Positions 55,701-61,322 of a stretch of DNA of 64,000 nt are shown in pieces. Source of the stretch: Sphingomonas kyeonggiensis (lineage in GTDB: Bacteria; Pseudomonadota; Alphaproteobacteria; Sphingomonadales; Sphingomonadaceae); assembly GCF_014196745.1 (NCBI RefSeq), contig NZ_JACIEH010000002.1, positions 1,178,383 through 1,242,382 on the forward strand. The letters run 5' to 3'. Each line of letters starts with the position of its first letter. The stretch's first letter is position 1. The notes beneath the pieces are model-generated. The model worked only from the letters and a program-made list of their open reading frames with translations, had not been told where the DNA came from and ran no database searches. Position numbers and translations under genes: made by a program.

Positions 55701-56446
55701 GGCGTGAAGGTGACGGTGGTCGAGCCCGAGCCGGCGCCCCCGCCGGCCTGTGGCGTGACTGGCGTGTTCACGCCGGTGGTCACGTCGGTGACGATGGGGG
55801 TCGTCACGCTGCCGCCGCCGCTCTTGTCGAGCGTGACGCCCGTGACCCGGCCGGAGGTGAGGGTGACGGCGCTGACGGTATAGGTGATGCTGGTATTGGT
55901 GTCGGTGAAGGTCTGGCCCACCGTGTTGGCGAGCAGGATCGTGTTGTTCTTGTCGGTGCGGACCAGCGCGGGGTTGATCACCTCGATGACGGTCTCGTCG
56001 AGATCGCTCACCGGATTGTGGACCGTGTCGCCTACCGCGACCGGCGGGATCACCGGCGGCGTGGGGGCGGGGGCCACCATCGCCTTGACCAGCGCCATGC
56101 GCGAGACGCTGGTATTGGCCGCCGCGGTGGTCGCCCAGGTCGCCGTACCGAGGGCGAGCACCAGCCCGATACGCTTCAGGTGGCGGGTGAGCGTGCCGAA
56201 CAGCTTGCGGTCATTTTCCCGCGGACGTCGCGGCGTGCCGGCGCCTGCGATGCGGCCGCGAAGGCGTTCCAGCGCCTGGGAAAGTTCAGCCGAGCGATCG
56301 GCGAGCAGCGATAGGACTGCGCTGATCTCGGAAAGGAAATCCTCTCGCTGGGCGTGGTTCAGTCGGTCTGCAGAGACTGATTCGCCGGTCGCGTCCACCA
56401 AGGTCGCGAGCCGCGCGAGCCGCGCAGCATCCGTTCGCCGAGCCAT
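43712..56446 (-). CDS. Giant glycine-rich autotransporter (type Va)
   Basis: 4244 residues. The ATG at 56446 is preceded by GGGGGAA. Residues 1-~85 are an unusual charged leader predicted helical (FLSEISAVLSLLADRSAELS); a signal segment follows (KRIGLVLALGTATWATTAAA, ~95-114). The passenger includes ~50 repeats of 46-70 residues, each with a core such as GILVQSVGGGGGNGGFNVSG and a second block of the GIGVGGSGGxGG type. The C-terminal ~280 residues are the autotransporter beta-barrel, from GCVWSQAGGHVFNRS to the terminal ARIRF. Surface-exposed or shed adhesin or matrix protein inferred. The gene body shows no frameshift over 12.7 kb. Confidence 0.93.
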   Translation of the reverse strand: MARRTDAARLARLATLVDATGESVSADRLNHAQREDFLSEISAVLSLLADRSAELSQALERLRGRIAGAGTPRRPRENDRKLFGTLTRHLKRIGLVLALGTATWATTAAANTSVSRMALVKAMVAPAPTPPVIPPVAVGDTVHNPVSDLDETVIEVINPALVRTDKNNTILLANTVGQTFTDTNTSITYTVSAVTLTSGRVTGVTLDKSGGGSVTTPIVTDVTTGVNTPVTPQAGGGAGSGSTTVTFTPAAGDVNYYSDVRVAGDGGNGSFGAGVRICIFGGCFTIGANASDGGGGARGADISATITPANHGDISTVSDDLPGIRVVSQGGNGGKGGDGAGNVKGGTGGAAGAGGNVTVASSVTVVTEGDRAHGLLARSASGKGGEGGTGWVFSSGGASGGAGQGGTVLVNQTGNISTSGDDAVGILGQSLGGSAGTSGSSYGVIGDPGRGAAGGNGGSVTINHGGVVETSGKDAYGIQAQSIGGSGGNVGNAGGIVAFGGDGGNGGNGGSATINVLTGGRVTTTNSGAYGVFAQSIGGGGGSAGGNGGLVAFGSSGSNAGNGATATISVAAGTLVETRGSNAHGVFAESIGGGGGAGGASGGAVAVGGSGGSGGTGGTATATIAGTVTTDGVDARGVFVQSIGGGGGSAEGTGGLVSIGGKGTIGGAGGSATATIADTGVITTTKKGADGVFVQSVGGGGGAGSASGGVVALGGKGGAGGAGGTVTVTNAGKVTTGGDAARGIFAQSVGGGGGKGGDSGGLVTIGGDGSAASIGGAVTVSNSGSVTTTGNNSTALFVQSVGGGGGDGGTTGGVLLTIGGQGASGGNAGTVTVNHSGNILTGTGIGTGNDSNGIFAQSIGGGGGNGGSTASLSAFVGVAIGGAGSAGGDGGIVDVNLSQRSVMVAGAPVLLDPFISTTGDRARGIQIQSVGGGGGNGGFAVQATGGIFGGASIAIGGSGGGGGIGGHVTLDGDALISTLGDNSEGILAQSVGGGGGAGGFSVSVAAAGAPSVGASFSLGIGGSGGTGGNGGLVEVNSGGAIQTSGDFSTGLLTQSVGGGGGNGGFNVSAAVAAGGAGAISLAVGIGGSGANAGNGGVVDTDFDGTISTSGDDSGGAVIQSIGGAGGSGGFNVSGAVSFAGKASVGIAVGIGGSGAGGGDGGKVTGRVGGNVQTTGDRSTGILVQSAGGGGGNGGFNISGSISGSGSYSGGIAVGLGGAGAGGGGGGEATGTAAGTIYTSGVQSDGLLVQSLGGGGGAGGFNVSGTIAGAGTFGGGLSVGLGGSGGTGGHAGHATGTALAAVHTVKDQSRGVVVQSNGGGGGAGGFNVSGGIAGSGSYGVSVNIGLGGAGGGAGNGGEVDASAVSILTEGNQSGGFLAQSAGGGGGAGGFNVSGGIGFGGTAGVALSVGLGGSGGGGGNAERVGATVTGNVVTLGNQSTAITAQSLGGGGGTGGFNVSGGIGIGGTVAGAINVGLGGSGGGGGDAGVVTLTVTGTTATGGDESDGILAQSAGGGGGAGAFNVSGGVAIAKDGAGNIGVGLGGSGGSGGDGKAVTLKVNQGVADTTNTLVAVSTEGSDARGIVAQSLGGGGGNGAFNITGGISGSKSGAGNIGIGIGGSGDTAGNASTVIADINGDIGTIDARSGGALIQSVGGGGGNGGFNVTGGIAASKGLTGNILVGVGGFGGAGGNAGIVNATLTSDIGTKGSDSFGLAVQSLGGSGGNGAFNVTGGLSLSAGTSGTGSLGVGVGGFGKSGGDAMAVTAKLTGDVSTLGARSSAILVQSAGGGGGNGGFNVTGNVALSSGGGAGTLGIGVGGFGGDGGKAGTVNATLVGDVATTGLESAGALIQSLGGGGGNGGFNVTGSLSVTTSNNTSVGAAIGVGGFGGGGGTSELVTASVTGDYRTRGADSVGVMAQSLAGGGGAGGLNVSGSIGVSAGTAGTVSIGVGGFGGNGGKAGGVSLTRTGDTVTSGKDSDGVVAQSIGGGGGRGGLNVAGGISGSTGGSAGSFGFGLGGFGGKGGDAGDVVASVTGNVLASGNAGVVQIAPVTFNFFGFDFTLPGYRLIQNGSNGVVAQSVGGGGGQGGLNVTGQIALSSPSAGSSRVASLGIGGFGGDGGDAGTVKLTVKAPGADRVQVSATGDERSAVIAQSLGGGGGIGGINVSGGISMDGQLTVGIGGFGGDGGLGRAVTANVDADLFAQGNKARGLLVQSVGGGGGTGGINISGGITASSSTKEPALVFGVGGFGGAGNASGDVIATQNGQVLVDGFEAAGIIVQSIAGGGGDGGLNVSAALNNAGAGQSKLNGVALAAGLGGTGGTGADAGDVTFTSNGNVLVNTKVTTGTGGAVTLSATDYIGGATGILVQSVGGGGGQGGVNVSGAVSRQGSPIALGIGGTGGAGGNAGDVTVTRGYTMVGGVETETPGLIRTFGDSSNGMTVQSIGGGGGNAGFNLVLDVTLAPADNSPFAAVINVGGSGGDAGTGGDVTLRHRGDIGTSGAASDGILAQSISKGGGSGTFNLAGGYTRDANQLNLSVGGSGGIGGDAGDVDVSHDGKIVTTGARSIGIHAQSIGGGGGNASFDFGLVPGSKNQFALSLGQSGGTGGTGGEVTVNAEGVIDTTGGYSSAIFAQSVGGGGGTSGSFKIGGTVGTGSGDAAKSYSGSVGVGLDGGVGATGGAVSVVNAANLTTRGVESRGIWAQSIGGSGGAGGSGTGVMVNTTAALTVAVGGTGGVGSKSSTVDVGNSAQIVTGGDDADGILAQSIGGGGGTGGFAASVALQYKGSGNTSNTMGIAVGGSGGTAGIGDTVTVKNTGVIATTGARAFGIRAQSIGGGGGIGGAVIDFRAQGKSANNSFNVNVGGAGGHGEKAGDVSVTNEGLIWTKGEDAAGISANSIGGGGGDAGLVLQLAVGLTGSDKQTHSGKINIGGNGGDGGTGGKVTVVNRDTGGTNSGDILTEGKGAYGIFAQSLGGGGGNSSTILALTGVSSGKDSVAFGFNFGAIGGSGNTGGVVDVTNAGTIETKGAGAHGVLAQSIGGGGGNGGMALTGTLLLGAPTSAPLISIGGVGGSGGDGGAVTVTNTGTILTRGTLAHGIVAQSIGGGGGNAGLGAALTGEPASLTLSNTLALIVGLAGGGTGGTGGTVTVNQTGDITVLGAGSQAIVAESINGGGGTLGFDFSGITGLPGLPVVGPTGNTERPNPLVVARAGADGASGMNAGKVTVNSNGTIGVGGRNGVGISNQSIGGGGGTIDLHLNIVALHDATVTDPQAPVRVDLTLGGTGGSGNNGGNITGSHSGNVTTNGDGSAGSLTQSIGGGGGRGIIDVTAELAAFFAGASATLGADGTTSSAGGAIQRSMTGAITTTGKFAPGAIVQSIGGGGGSVIVEVATGTSTTASAPAVLDIDHAPALGTGPSAVANGLSPDGQRELALWMAGGNPLVAAPPAPPPTVVKLGANGGAGLDGGVVTLAYSGGFATLGDYSPALVVQSIGAGGGEVRLTGGSADVTLGGSGGASGNGGAVSVSNNGAVQTGGSHSHGVFLQSIGGGGGAVLGAVDSASVTLNAGNSGNGGAIHFDQTGNIAVLGANSVGVVAQSLGGGGGWVEGSFAGNGTGSGAGGAIDLRLSGSVFAGGLNSTAIFAQSQGSTGAGNILVTANNMVRGGSGTGAGIRLSGGATNLIQLTSGSISATSGLAIDTGAGNDRVENGGTIIGNVALGGGANTVINNANATFIAFNRIDLRDGAGSTGSFSNAGDFQMGLSADRRPIDLLNGAVFANLDGQGTPATNLLYGARVINTVTLDGDFTQTATGHMAFDVAFGPYASDRVNVSGNTSVAGTGDVILTWLQDKNPVTLFATAGTATNNGLNIRDTLAIDYRVLANSTGIQLALDTHFAQPFLNANERSLGNYMDRAVTAGGSAGVGRLLALIGNIQAGGEAQYRAIFDQLNPEPYLIASLTQLGAARDFSSNLFGCGTLAGPAGEGCVWSQAGGHVFNRSGDSEYAKVRGETDGRFRAGFEKPLGGDWMVGGAIGYDSIGNAKIDGLRANSDGDGVHAGIGARYAGASGAQLSASVSGGWQWTELRRGVNIFDSRQGVGNQGTGYFQGSAEAAWVIGQGSVFARPAVRGYVTALRQGGFKERGLEGLGVESLQDTQWIGTVQPEVSLGVRFARSGPTIATFAITAGGVFNTTDRIEAPFRLLGGNPSAAPAMISTLMDRRAAHVGAELRVVGNENLSLRLGYDGEFGKRSEDHRASLSARIRF
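45550..55180 (-). repeat. About 50 tandem degenerate repeats in the autotransporter passenger
   Basis: Counting the QS(I/V/L/A)GGGGG-type core gives about 50 units from ~55180 down to ~45550. Spacing is ~54 residues in the N-terminal third and ~65 in the middle, so unit length changes along the gene. The central units also share a FNVSGG block, absent from the outer units. DNA similarity between neighbours is high enough for recombination-driven length change. Confidence 0.85.
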
Positions 56447-56721
56447 TGCTATTCCCCCGAAACTCTCCTGAGTCGAGGGCGTATCTTATCAGGGTGAATG
56501 CGTGATTACCCTTATTCTTATCACCTGCACTGTCCCGCATTCGTGCACCTTCCCGGAACGGGAATTGCAACGGCAAGTCGACGGGAGGTCATTGGTGGAA
56601 CCGTGGCCGGGGCGGGCCGGCAAAGATCGTGCGATGTCACGCATGCTTCGCCTGGTTGTCACATAAATGATAATTATAGCTAGCATATGCCGCCCCGACT
56701 CAAAATCAGGGGTTGCCAACA
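56447..56721. promoter_or_regulatory. Divergent promoter region, autotransporter and TonB receptor
   Basis: 275 bases. For the autotransporter (minus) it holds two copies of TGATAAGA (complements of 56484-56491 and 56516-56523), 32 bases apart, starting 38 bases before the start codon. For the receptor (plus) it holds the 31-bp element at 56656-56686. The middle part, about 56530-56650, shows nothing recognisable. Confidence 0.5.
56656..56686 (+). promoter_or_regulatory. 31-bp promoter/operator element, copy 1 (receptor gene)
   Basis: TTGTCA (-35-like) at 56656-56661, a dyad ATAATTAT at 56670-56677 and TAGCAT (-10-like) at 56681-56686. It is 24/31 identical to copy 2 before the hydrolase gene and ends exactly 35 bases before the ATG at 56722. 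The palindrome between the promoter boxes fits a repressor site for the TetR protein encoded downstream. Confidence 0.65.
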
Positions 56722-59187
56722 ATGAACATCCGCGTTTCCCGCCTTGCCTTGTCGTGCGCGCTTTGCGCCGGTGCGGCCTGGATTTCTCCCGCGTTCGCCC
56801 AGTCCGCCGACACGCAGGCGACCTCCGGTGACGAGATCATCGTCACCGGTCGCGCCGGCACCACGCAGCAGAAGAAGGTCGATACCAGCTACGCCATCTC
56901 GACCATCTCGTCCGAGGAGCTGCAGATGCGCTCGCCGATCGGCGTGGTCGAGGCGCTCAAGCAGGTGCCGGGCTTCTTCATCACCAATACCTCGGGCGAG
57001 GCGAGCAGCGGCGTGCGCGTGCGTGGTATCCCGAGCGACGGCTTCCAGACCGTGGCGCTGCTCGAGGACGGCATCCCGATGCAGGCCGATCCGGGCCTGG
57101 GCTGGCTGAACGGCGACCAGTCGCTGCGCTACGACCAGACCGTGGAGCGCATCGAAGTGGTGCGCGGCGGCCCTTCGTCGATCTTCTATTCGAACGCGCC
57201 GGGCGCGGCGATCAACTTCATCACCCGCAAGGGCGGCGAGACGATGGAAGGCCTGGTCCGCTACGAAGGTGCCGATTATGGTTCGCACCGTGTCGATGCC
57301 TGGGTCGGCGGCCCGCTCGCCGGCGACTGGCGCTTCTTCATCGGCGGCTATTATCGGCTGAACGACGGTCCGCGCGATGCCGGTTTCCGGACCGGCCAGG
57401 GTGGCCAGTTCCGCGCCAATCTGTCGCGCGAGTTCGCGCGCGGCTCGATCAATCTGGGCATCAAGCGGATCGACGAGCGCATCAGCAACTGGGGCGGCGG
57501 CGTCTACACCACCGATGCCGATGGCAACGCGATCGGCGTGCCCGGCTTCGATCCGAAGCGCGATACCATCCAGGGCCCGGAAAGCCGCTACTTCAACTTC
57601 CGCACCCCGAACGGCAGCTATGCGTTCGACAGCGGCGTCGGCTCCACGGTCAAGCTCACCCAGTACAGCTTCGGCGGCGAGTACGAGCTGGGCGACAAGG
57701 TCAAGCTCCAGCACAACATGCGCTACCGCGAGAGCTGGACGCGCCGCAACAGCATCACCCCGTACAGCGTGGCCGGCGCCCAGGCGTTCCTGACCGGCAC
57801 CTTCGGCAAGGCGATCCCAGCGGGCAGCGGGCTGACGCTCGGCCTGCGCTACCGCGACACCGGGGCGACCTATGACCTGGCCAAGGCCAACGGAAATGGC
57901 CTGGTGCTGGTCGATCTCGCGCGTTCCTACACCACGCCGCTCGACGAGTTCGTCAGCGACACTCGCCTGGTCGCCAGCTTCGAGGCGGCGGGCGAGCACA
58001 ACTTCGCGGTCGGCGGCTATTACGCCAATGTCGACGAGGGCTTCCGCACCAACAGCGCCGCGATCCTGACCGAGGTGGCCAACCAGGCCCGCGTGCTGGA
58101 CGCCTATGTCCTGACCGCGACCGGTACGCCGGTGCTCAAGCTCAGCGACAATGGCGTCGTCGCCTATGGCTCCGAATGGAACAATGCCGAGGGCCAGTCG
58201 GACACCTTCGCGCTCTATGCCAGCGACGAGTGGCAGATCACCGACAAGCTGCGCCTCGACGGCGGCGTGCGCTGGGAGCGGATCTCGATCAAGGGTCGGG
58301 TCGAGGGCAAACGCACCGTCAATCTGGGCCAGACCAGCTCGATCGCCGACGATGCGGTGGCGACCGGCAACGGCGTGTTCAAGCCCTACGACCGCAGCTT
58401 CGACCACACCGCCTGGACGGTGGGCGCGAACTACCAGTTCAAGCCGTATTTCGGCACGTTCGTGCGCTACACCAATACCTTCCGCCTGCCCAACATCTCG
58501 AGCTTCGTCACCAACGCCGGCGCCGATCCGGTGGTGCAGACGATGAACTTCATCGAGGCCGGGCTGAAATTCTCGCGCCGGAAGTTCGATATCTACCTCA
58601 CCGGCTTCCGCACCAAGTACAACAGCTACGAGATCACCGACTTCCGCAATGTCGGCGGCACGCTCACGCCGTTCCGCGTGTTGGGCGACACCCGCACCTG
58701 GGGCACCGAGCTCGAGGCAGGCTGGCGCCCGACCGACTGGTTCGATCTCCATGCCTCCTGGACCTGGCAGGACGCGCGCTTCACCAACTTCGTCTATACC
58801 AACAACGCCGGCAAGCTGACCGACTATTCCAACCACCGGATGAACGGGCTGCCGCACAACAACTTCCGCATCAGCCCGGGCGTCAACCTGTTCGGCAAGG
58901 CGCTGCGGGTGGAAAGCGACATCAACTATAGCGGCCAGCGCTATACCGATGTTGCCAACGAGATCAGCCTCAAGCCCTTCTGGGTGGTCGATCTGACCGC
59001 ACGCTACGAAGTGACGCCGCAGCTCCAGCTCAACCTGATCGTCAACAACCTGACCAACGAGTTCGGCCTAGTGAACGGCAATCCGCGTGCCGGCACGATC
59101 GACAATGGCGAGGCGGGCCAGGCGATCTTCATCGGCAGCTCGCAGTTCCGCCGCAGCTTCCGCGGCGCGATCACCTATCGCTTCTGA
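56722..59187 (+). CDS. TonB-dependent outer-membrane receptor
   Basis: 821 residues from the ATG at 56722 (CAGGGG upstream); a TTG at 56713 is less likely. Signal peptide of ~28 residues ending PAFAQS. Plug domain from DEIIVTGRAGTTQQKKVDTS through VRVRGIPSDGFQTVALLEDG and VERIEVVRGGPSSIFYS to AAINFITRKG. The barrel follows, ending in AITYRF with the terminal Phe typical of outer-membrane barrels. It imports a ligand using TonB energy. Ligand unknown; co-regulation with a PHP-type hydrolase suggests an organic molecule later hydrolysed in the periplasm rather than only iron-siderophore. TonB/ExbBD are not in the window. Confidence 0.95.
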   Translation: MNIRVSRLALSCALCAGAAWISPAFAQSADTQATSGDEIIVTGRAGTTQQKKVDTSYAISTISSEELQMRSPIGVVEALKQVPGFFITNTSGEASSGVRVRGIPSDGFQTVALLEDGIPMQADPGLGWLNGDQSLRYDQTVERIEVVRGGPSSIFYSNAPGAAINFITRKGGETMEGLVRYEGADYGSHRVDAWVGGPLAGDWRFFIGGYYRLNDGPRDAGFRTGQGGQFRANLSREFARGSINLGIKRIDERISNWGGGVYTTDADGNAIGVPGFDPKRDTIQGPESRYFNFRTPNGSYAFDSGVGSTVKLTQYSFGGEYELGDKVKLQHNMRYRESWTRRNSITPYSVAGAQAFLTGTFGKAIPAGSGLTLGLRYRDTGATYDLAKANGNGLVLVDLARSYTTPLDEFVSDTRLVASFEAAGEHNFAVGGYYANVDEGFRTNSAAILTEVANQARVLDAYVLTATGTPVLKLSDNGVVAYGSEWNNAEGQSDTFALYASDEWQITDKLRLDGGVRWERISIKGRVEGKRTVNLGQTSSIADDAVATGNGVFKPYDRSFDHTAWTVGANYQFKPYFGTFVRYTNTFRLPNISSFVTNAGADPVVQTMNFIEAGLKFSRRKFDIYLTGFRTKYNSYEITDFRNVGGTLTPFRVLGDTRTWGTELEAGWRPTDWFDLHASWTWQDARFTNFVYTNNAGKLTDYSNHRMNGLPHNNFRISPGVNLFGKALRVESDINYSGQRYTDVANEISLKPFWVVDLTARYEVTPQLQLNLIVNNLTNEFGLVNGNPRAGTIDNGEAGQAIFIGSSQFRRSFRGAITYRF

Positions 59188-59193
59188 CCTGTC

Positions 59194-59225
59194 CCGGACC
59201 GGCATGTCACGGCATGCCGGTCCGG
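59194..59225 (+). terminator. Terminator of the TonB receptor gene
   Basis: A perfect 13-bp stem (59194-59206 with 59213-59225) with a 6-base loop starts six bases past the receptor stop. A weak T-containing stretch (TGCTTTCC) follows, so termination efficiency may be moderate. Confidence 0.65.
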
Positions 59226-59323
59226 TGCTTTCCATCCGGTCGCATGATTGTCGCGGCCCGATGCCGATGTTAGCCAACGCAGCGGACGGGGAACGATCCG
59301 CTCGGGCAGGAGAGTGAAGGCGC

Positions 59324-59953
59324 GTGACGGCATATCGCCAACCCAGGCAGGAACGATCGCGGCGAACCTTCGACGCATTGCTCGACGCGGCCGGCTATCT
59401 GCTCGCCGAAGTCGGCATCGAGCGTATCTCGACCAACCTGATCTGCGAGCGTGCCAAGGTGACGCCGCCCGCGCTCTACCGCTATTTCGACGACAAGTAC
59501 GCGATCATCTACGCGCTCGCCGAACGGCTGATGCTGCGCCAGAACGATGCGCTGGAGACCTGGATCGCCAGTTATGGCGACAAGGGGCTCGACGTGCTTT
59601 CGGACAAGCTGCTCGAATTGCTCGAGACCATGTCCGCGATCACCGGCAGCCAGCCCGGTGCGATCTGGATCATGCGGGCGCTGCGATCGGTGCCGTCGCT
59701 GACGCCGGTGCGGCTCTATTCGCACAACTACGTCACCGACCTGCTCACCGATATCTATCACCAGTATCTGCCGCACGTGGATCGCGAGACGATCCGCCGG
59801 CGCACCCGCCTGTCGGTCGAGATGGCCTATTCGATGGACGAGATGCTCAAGGAAGAGGATTTCGATCAGAAGAAGCTCCTCCAGGATGCGGCCTTCGTCT
59901 TCCGGTCGATGCTCAATTTCCCCGAATATGGGCTTCACCCCGCGCCGGCCTGA
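59324..59953 (+). CDS. TetR/AcrR-family transcriptional regulator
   Basis: 209 residues from a GTG at 59324, with AGGAG 11 bases and GAAGG 3 bases upstream. N-terminal helix-turn-helix: FDALLDAAGYLLAEVGIERI, STNLICERAKVTPPALYRYF, the recognition helix part being TPPALYRYFDDKYAII. The C-terminal ligand-binding domain is helical and unassigned. It lies between the receptor and the hydrolase, and the second copy of the shared dyad element starts one base after its stop codon. Most likely a repressor of both neighbours that responds to the imported compound; inferred. Confidence 0.92.
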   Translation: MTAYRQPRQERSRRTFDALLDAAGYLLAEVGIERISTNLICERAKVTPPALYRYFDDKYAIIYALAERLMLRQNDALETWIASYGDKGLDVLSDKLLELLETMSAITGSQPGAIWIMRALRSVPSLTPVRLYSHNYVTDLLTDIYHQYLPHVDRETIRRRTRLSVEMAYSMDEMLKEEDFDQKKLLQDAAFVFRSMLNFPEYGLHPAPA

Positions 59954-59954
59954 C

Positions 59955-59985
59955 TTGTCATAAAATTGATAGCTATCGCTAGTAT
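59955..59985 (+). promoter_or_regulatory. 31-bp promoter/operator element, copy 2 (hydrolase gene)
   Basis: TTGTCA at 59955-59960, a perfect 10-bp palindrome GATAGCTATC at 59968-59977 and TAGTAT at 59980-59985, ending exactly 35 bases before the ATG at 60021. Versus copy 1, the two central bases of the palindrome changed from AT to GC, keeping the symmetry. This gives the hydrolase its own promoter under the same control as the receptor. Confidence 0.68.
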
Positions 59986-60020
59986 TCGGCGCGCCAACAG
60001 GGTTCGCAAGGAGTGTGGCG

Positions 60021-61205
60021 ATGAAGGTTTCGGATCGGTTCGGAGGCGTGCAATTGCTGGCCGCGGCGGCGCTGGCGCTGTGCGGTGCGCCTGCGGCGGC
60101 GCGGGATGACGAGCCGAATATCCCGCCGGTCGCCAGCCTTGGCGACGGCGTCTGGATGAAGGGCGACCTCCACCTCCATTCGCGCCACAGCAAGGATTCG
60201 TCGAACAATTCGGAAGCGACGATCATCGGCTTCGCCGAACAGGCCGGTTTCGATTTCCTGGCGATCACCGATCACGACAATCACGTGGAGGGGGATGTCG
60301 CGCATCACACCTGGAGCGATCCCGAGTTCCGTTCGGACAGGCTGGTGCTGCTCTACGGTGCCGAATGGACCACCAATCGCGGGCATGGCAACGTCTTCTC
60401 GGCGAAGCCCTACGACCATCAGAGCCTCTACGACATCCGGGATGCGCGCGACGCGAAGATCCTGGCGCTCAAGAAGAAGCTCGGCATCCACCTCTCGGCC
60501 AATCATCCCAGCGGCAAGGACCATTTCGGCTTCTCGTTCGACATGGTCGATTCCATCGAAGTGTGGAACTCGGTGATCTGGTCGAAGAATGCCGAAGCGG
60601 TGATGATCTGGGACGACATGCTGCGCTCCGGGCGCAAGCTTACCGGCCGGGGCGGCAGCGACTCCCATCACGGCACCCCGTCTTCGCCCGACAAGGCGGG
60701 CAAGAACAGCATGGAGCGCACCGCCAACTATGTCGGCACGCCGACGACCTGGGTGTTCGCCCGGTCGAGGACGCGCGAGGGTGTGGTCGAGGCGCTGACC
60801 AATGGCCGCGTGTCGATCAGCGCCAATCCGCGCGATCCCCGGGTCGAGCTCTATGCCGATCGCGATGGCGACGGGAAGATGGACATGATGATGGGCGACA
60901 ATGCCCCTGCCAGCGGCAAGCCGGTCCGCTTCGAGGTGCGGCTGGTCGGGGGCGATGTGGCCGACGCGGTCTACACGGTCCGGGTGATCCGCAACGGCGA
61001 GAAGTTCGGCGAGTATGAAGCCCGGGGCACCAACCCCTCGATCACCTTCGAGGACAGCCCCGGCGCAAGGGAACGTTCCTATTATCGCGTCGAGGTCGAA
61101 GGCCCGCAAAGCGCCTATCCCGAAGTGCCCAATTCGATGCGGCTGAGCGGCAGGATGGTTGGCCTGTCCAACCCGGTCTTCTTCAATTTCGACCCGCGCT
61201 TCTGA
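60021..61205 (+). CDS. Secreted PHP-domain metallohydrolase (CehA/McbA type)
   Basis: 394 residues from the ATG at 60021, with AAGGAG seven bases upstream; a GTG at 60015 is less likely. Signal peptide of ~27 residues ending PAAARDD. PHP metal ligands: KGDLHLHSRHSKDSS, FLAITDHDNH, LSANHPSGKDHFG, GGSDSHHGT, as in PHP phosphoesterases and the carbaryl hydrolase CehA group. A C-terminal beta-domain (RFEVRLVGGDVADAVYTVRV) follows. Predicted periplasmic or exported hydrolase of phosphate esters or related esters. Its promoter matches that of the TonB receptor, so the two probably act on the same compound. Confidence 0.88.
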   Translation: MKVSDRFGGVQLLAAAALALCGAPAAARDDEPNIPPVASLGDGVWMKGDLHLHSRHSKDSSNNSEATIIGFAEQAGFDFLAITDHDNHVEGDVAHHTWSDPEFRSDRLVLLYGAEWTTNRGHGNVFSAKPYDHQSLYDIRDARDAKILALKKKLGIHLSANHPSGKDHFGFSFDMVDSIEVWNSVIWSKNAEAVMIWDDMLRSGRKLTGRGGSDSHHGTPSSPDKAGKNSMERTANYVGTPTTWVFARSRTREGVVEALTNGRVSISANPRDPRVELYADRDGDGKMDMMMGDNAPASGKPVRFEVRLVGGDVADAVYTVRVIRNGEKFGEYEARGTNPSITFEDSPGARERSYYRVEVEGPQSAYPEVPNSMRLSGRMVGLSNPVFFNFDPRF

Positions 61206-61247
61206 TATCCGCGGGCGCGTCCCAGCGCTCCCCCGGGGATACGATGT

Positions 61248-61293
61248 CCGCAGACGAAGGTGCGGGGTGAGAGAACCCGTGCCCCGTCTGCGG
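61248..61293. terminator. Hairpin between convergent hydrolase and RHS genes
   Basis: Outer stem CCGCAGACG/CGTCTGCGG (61248-61256 with 61285-61293) is extended inward by GGGG/CCCC pairs, followed by TTTCG on the plus strand. It lies 42 bases after the hydrolase stop and 29 bases from the RHS stop, so it probably ends transcription from both sides. Confidence 0.55.
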
Positions 61294-61322
61294 TTTCGCG
61301 CGATGGCGAAGAAGAAGGAGCG

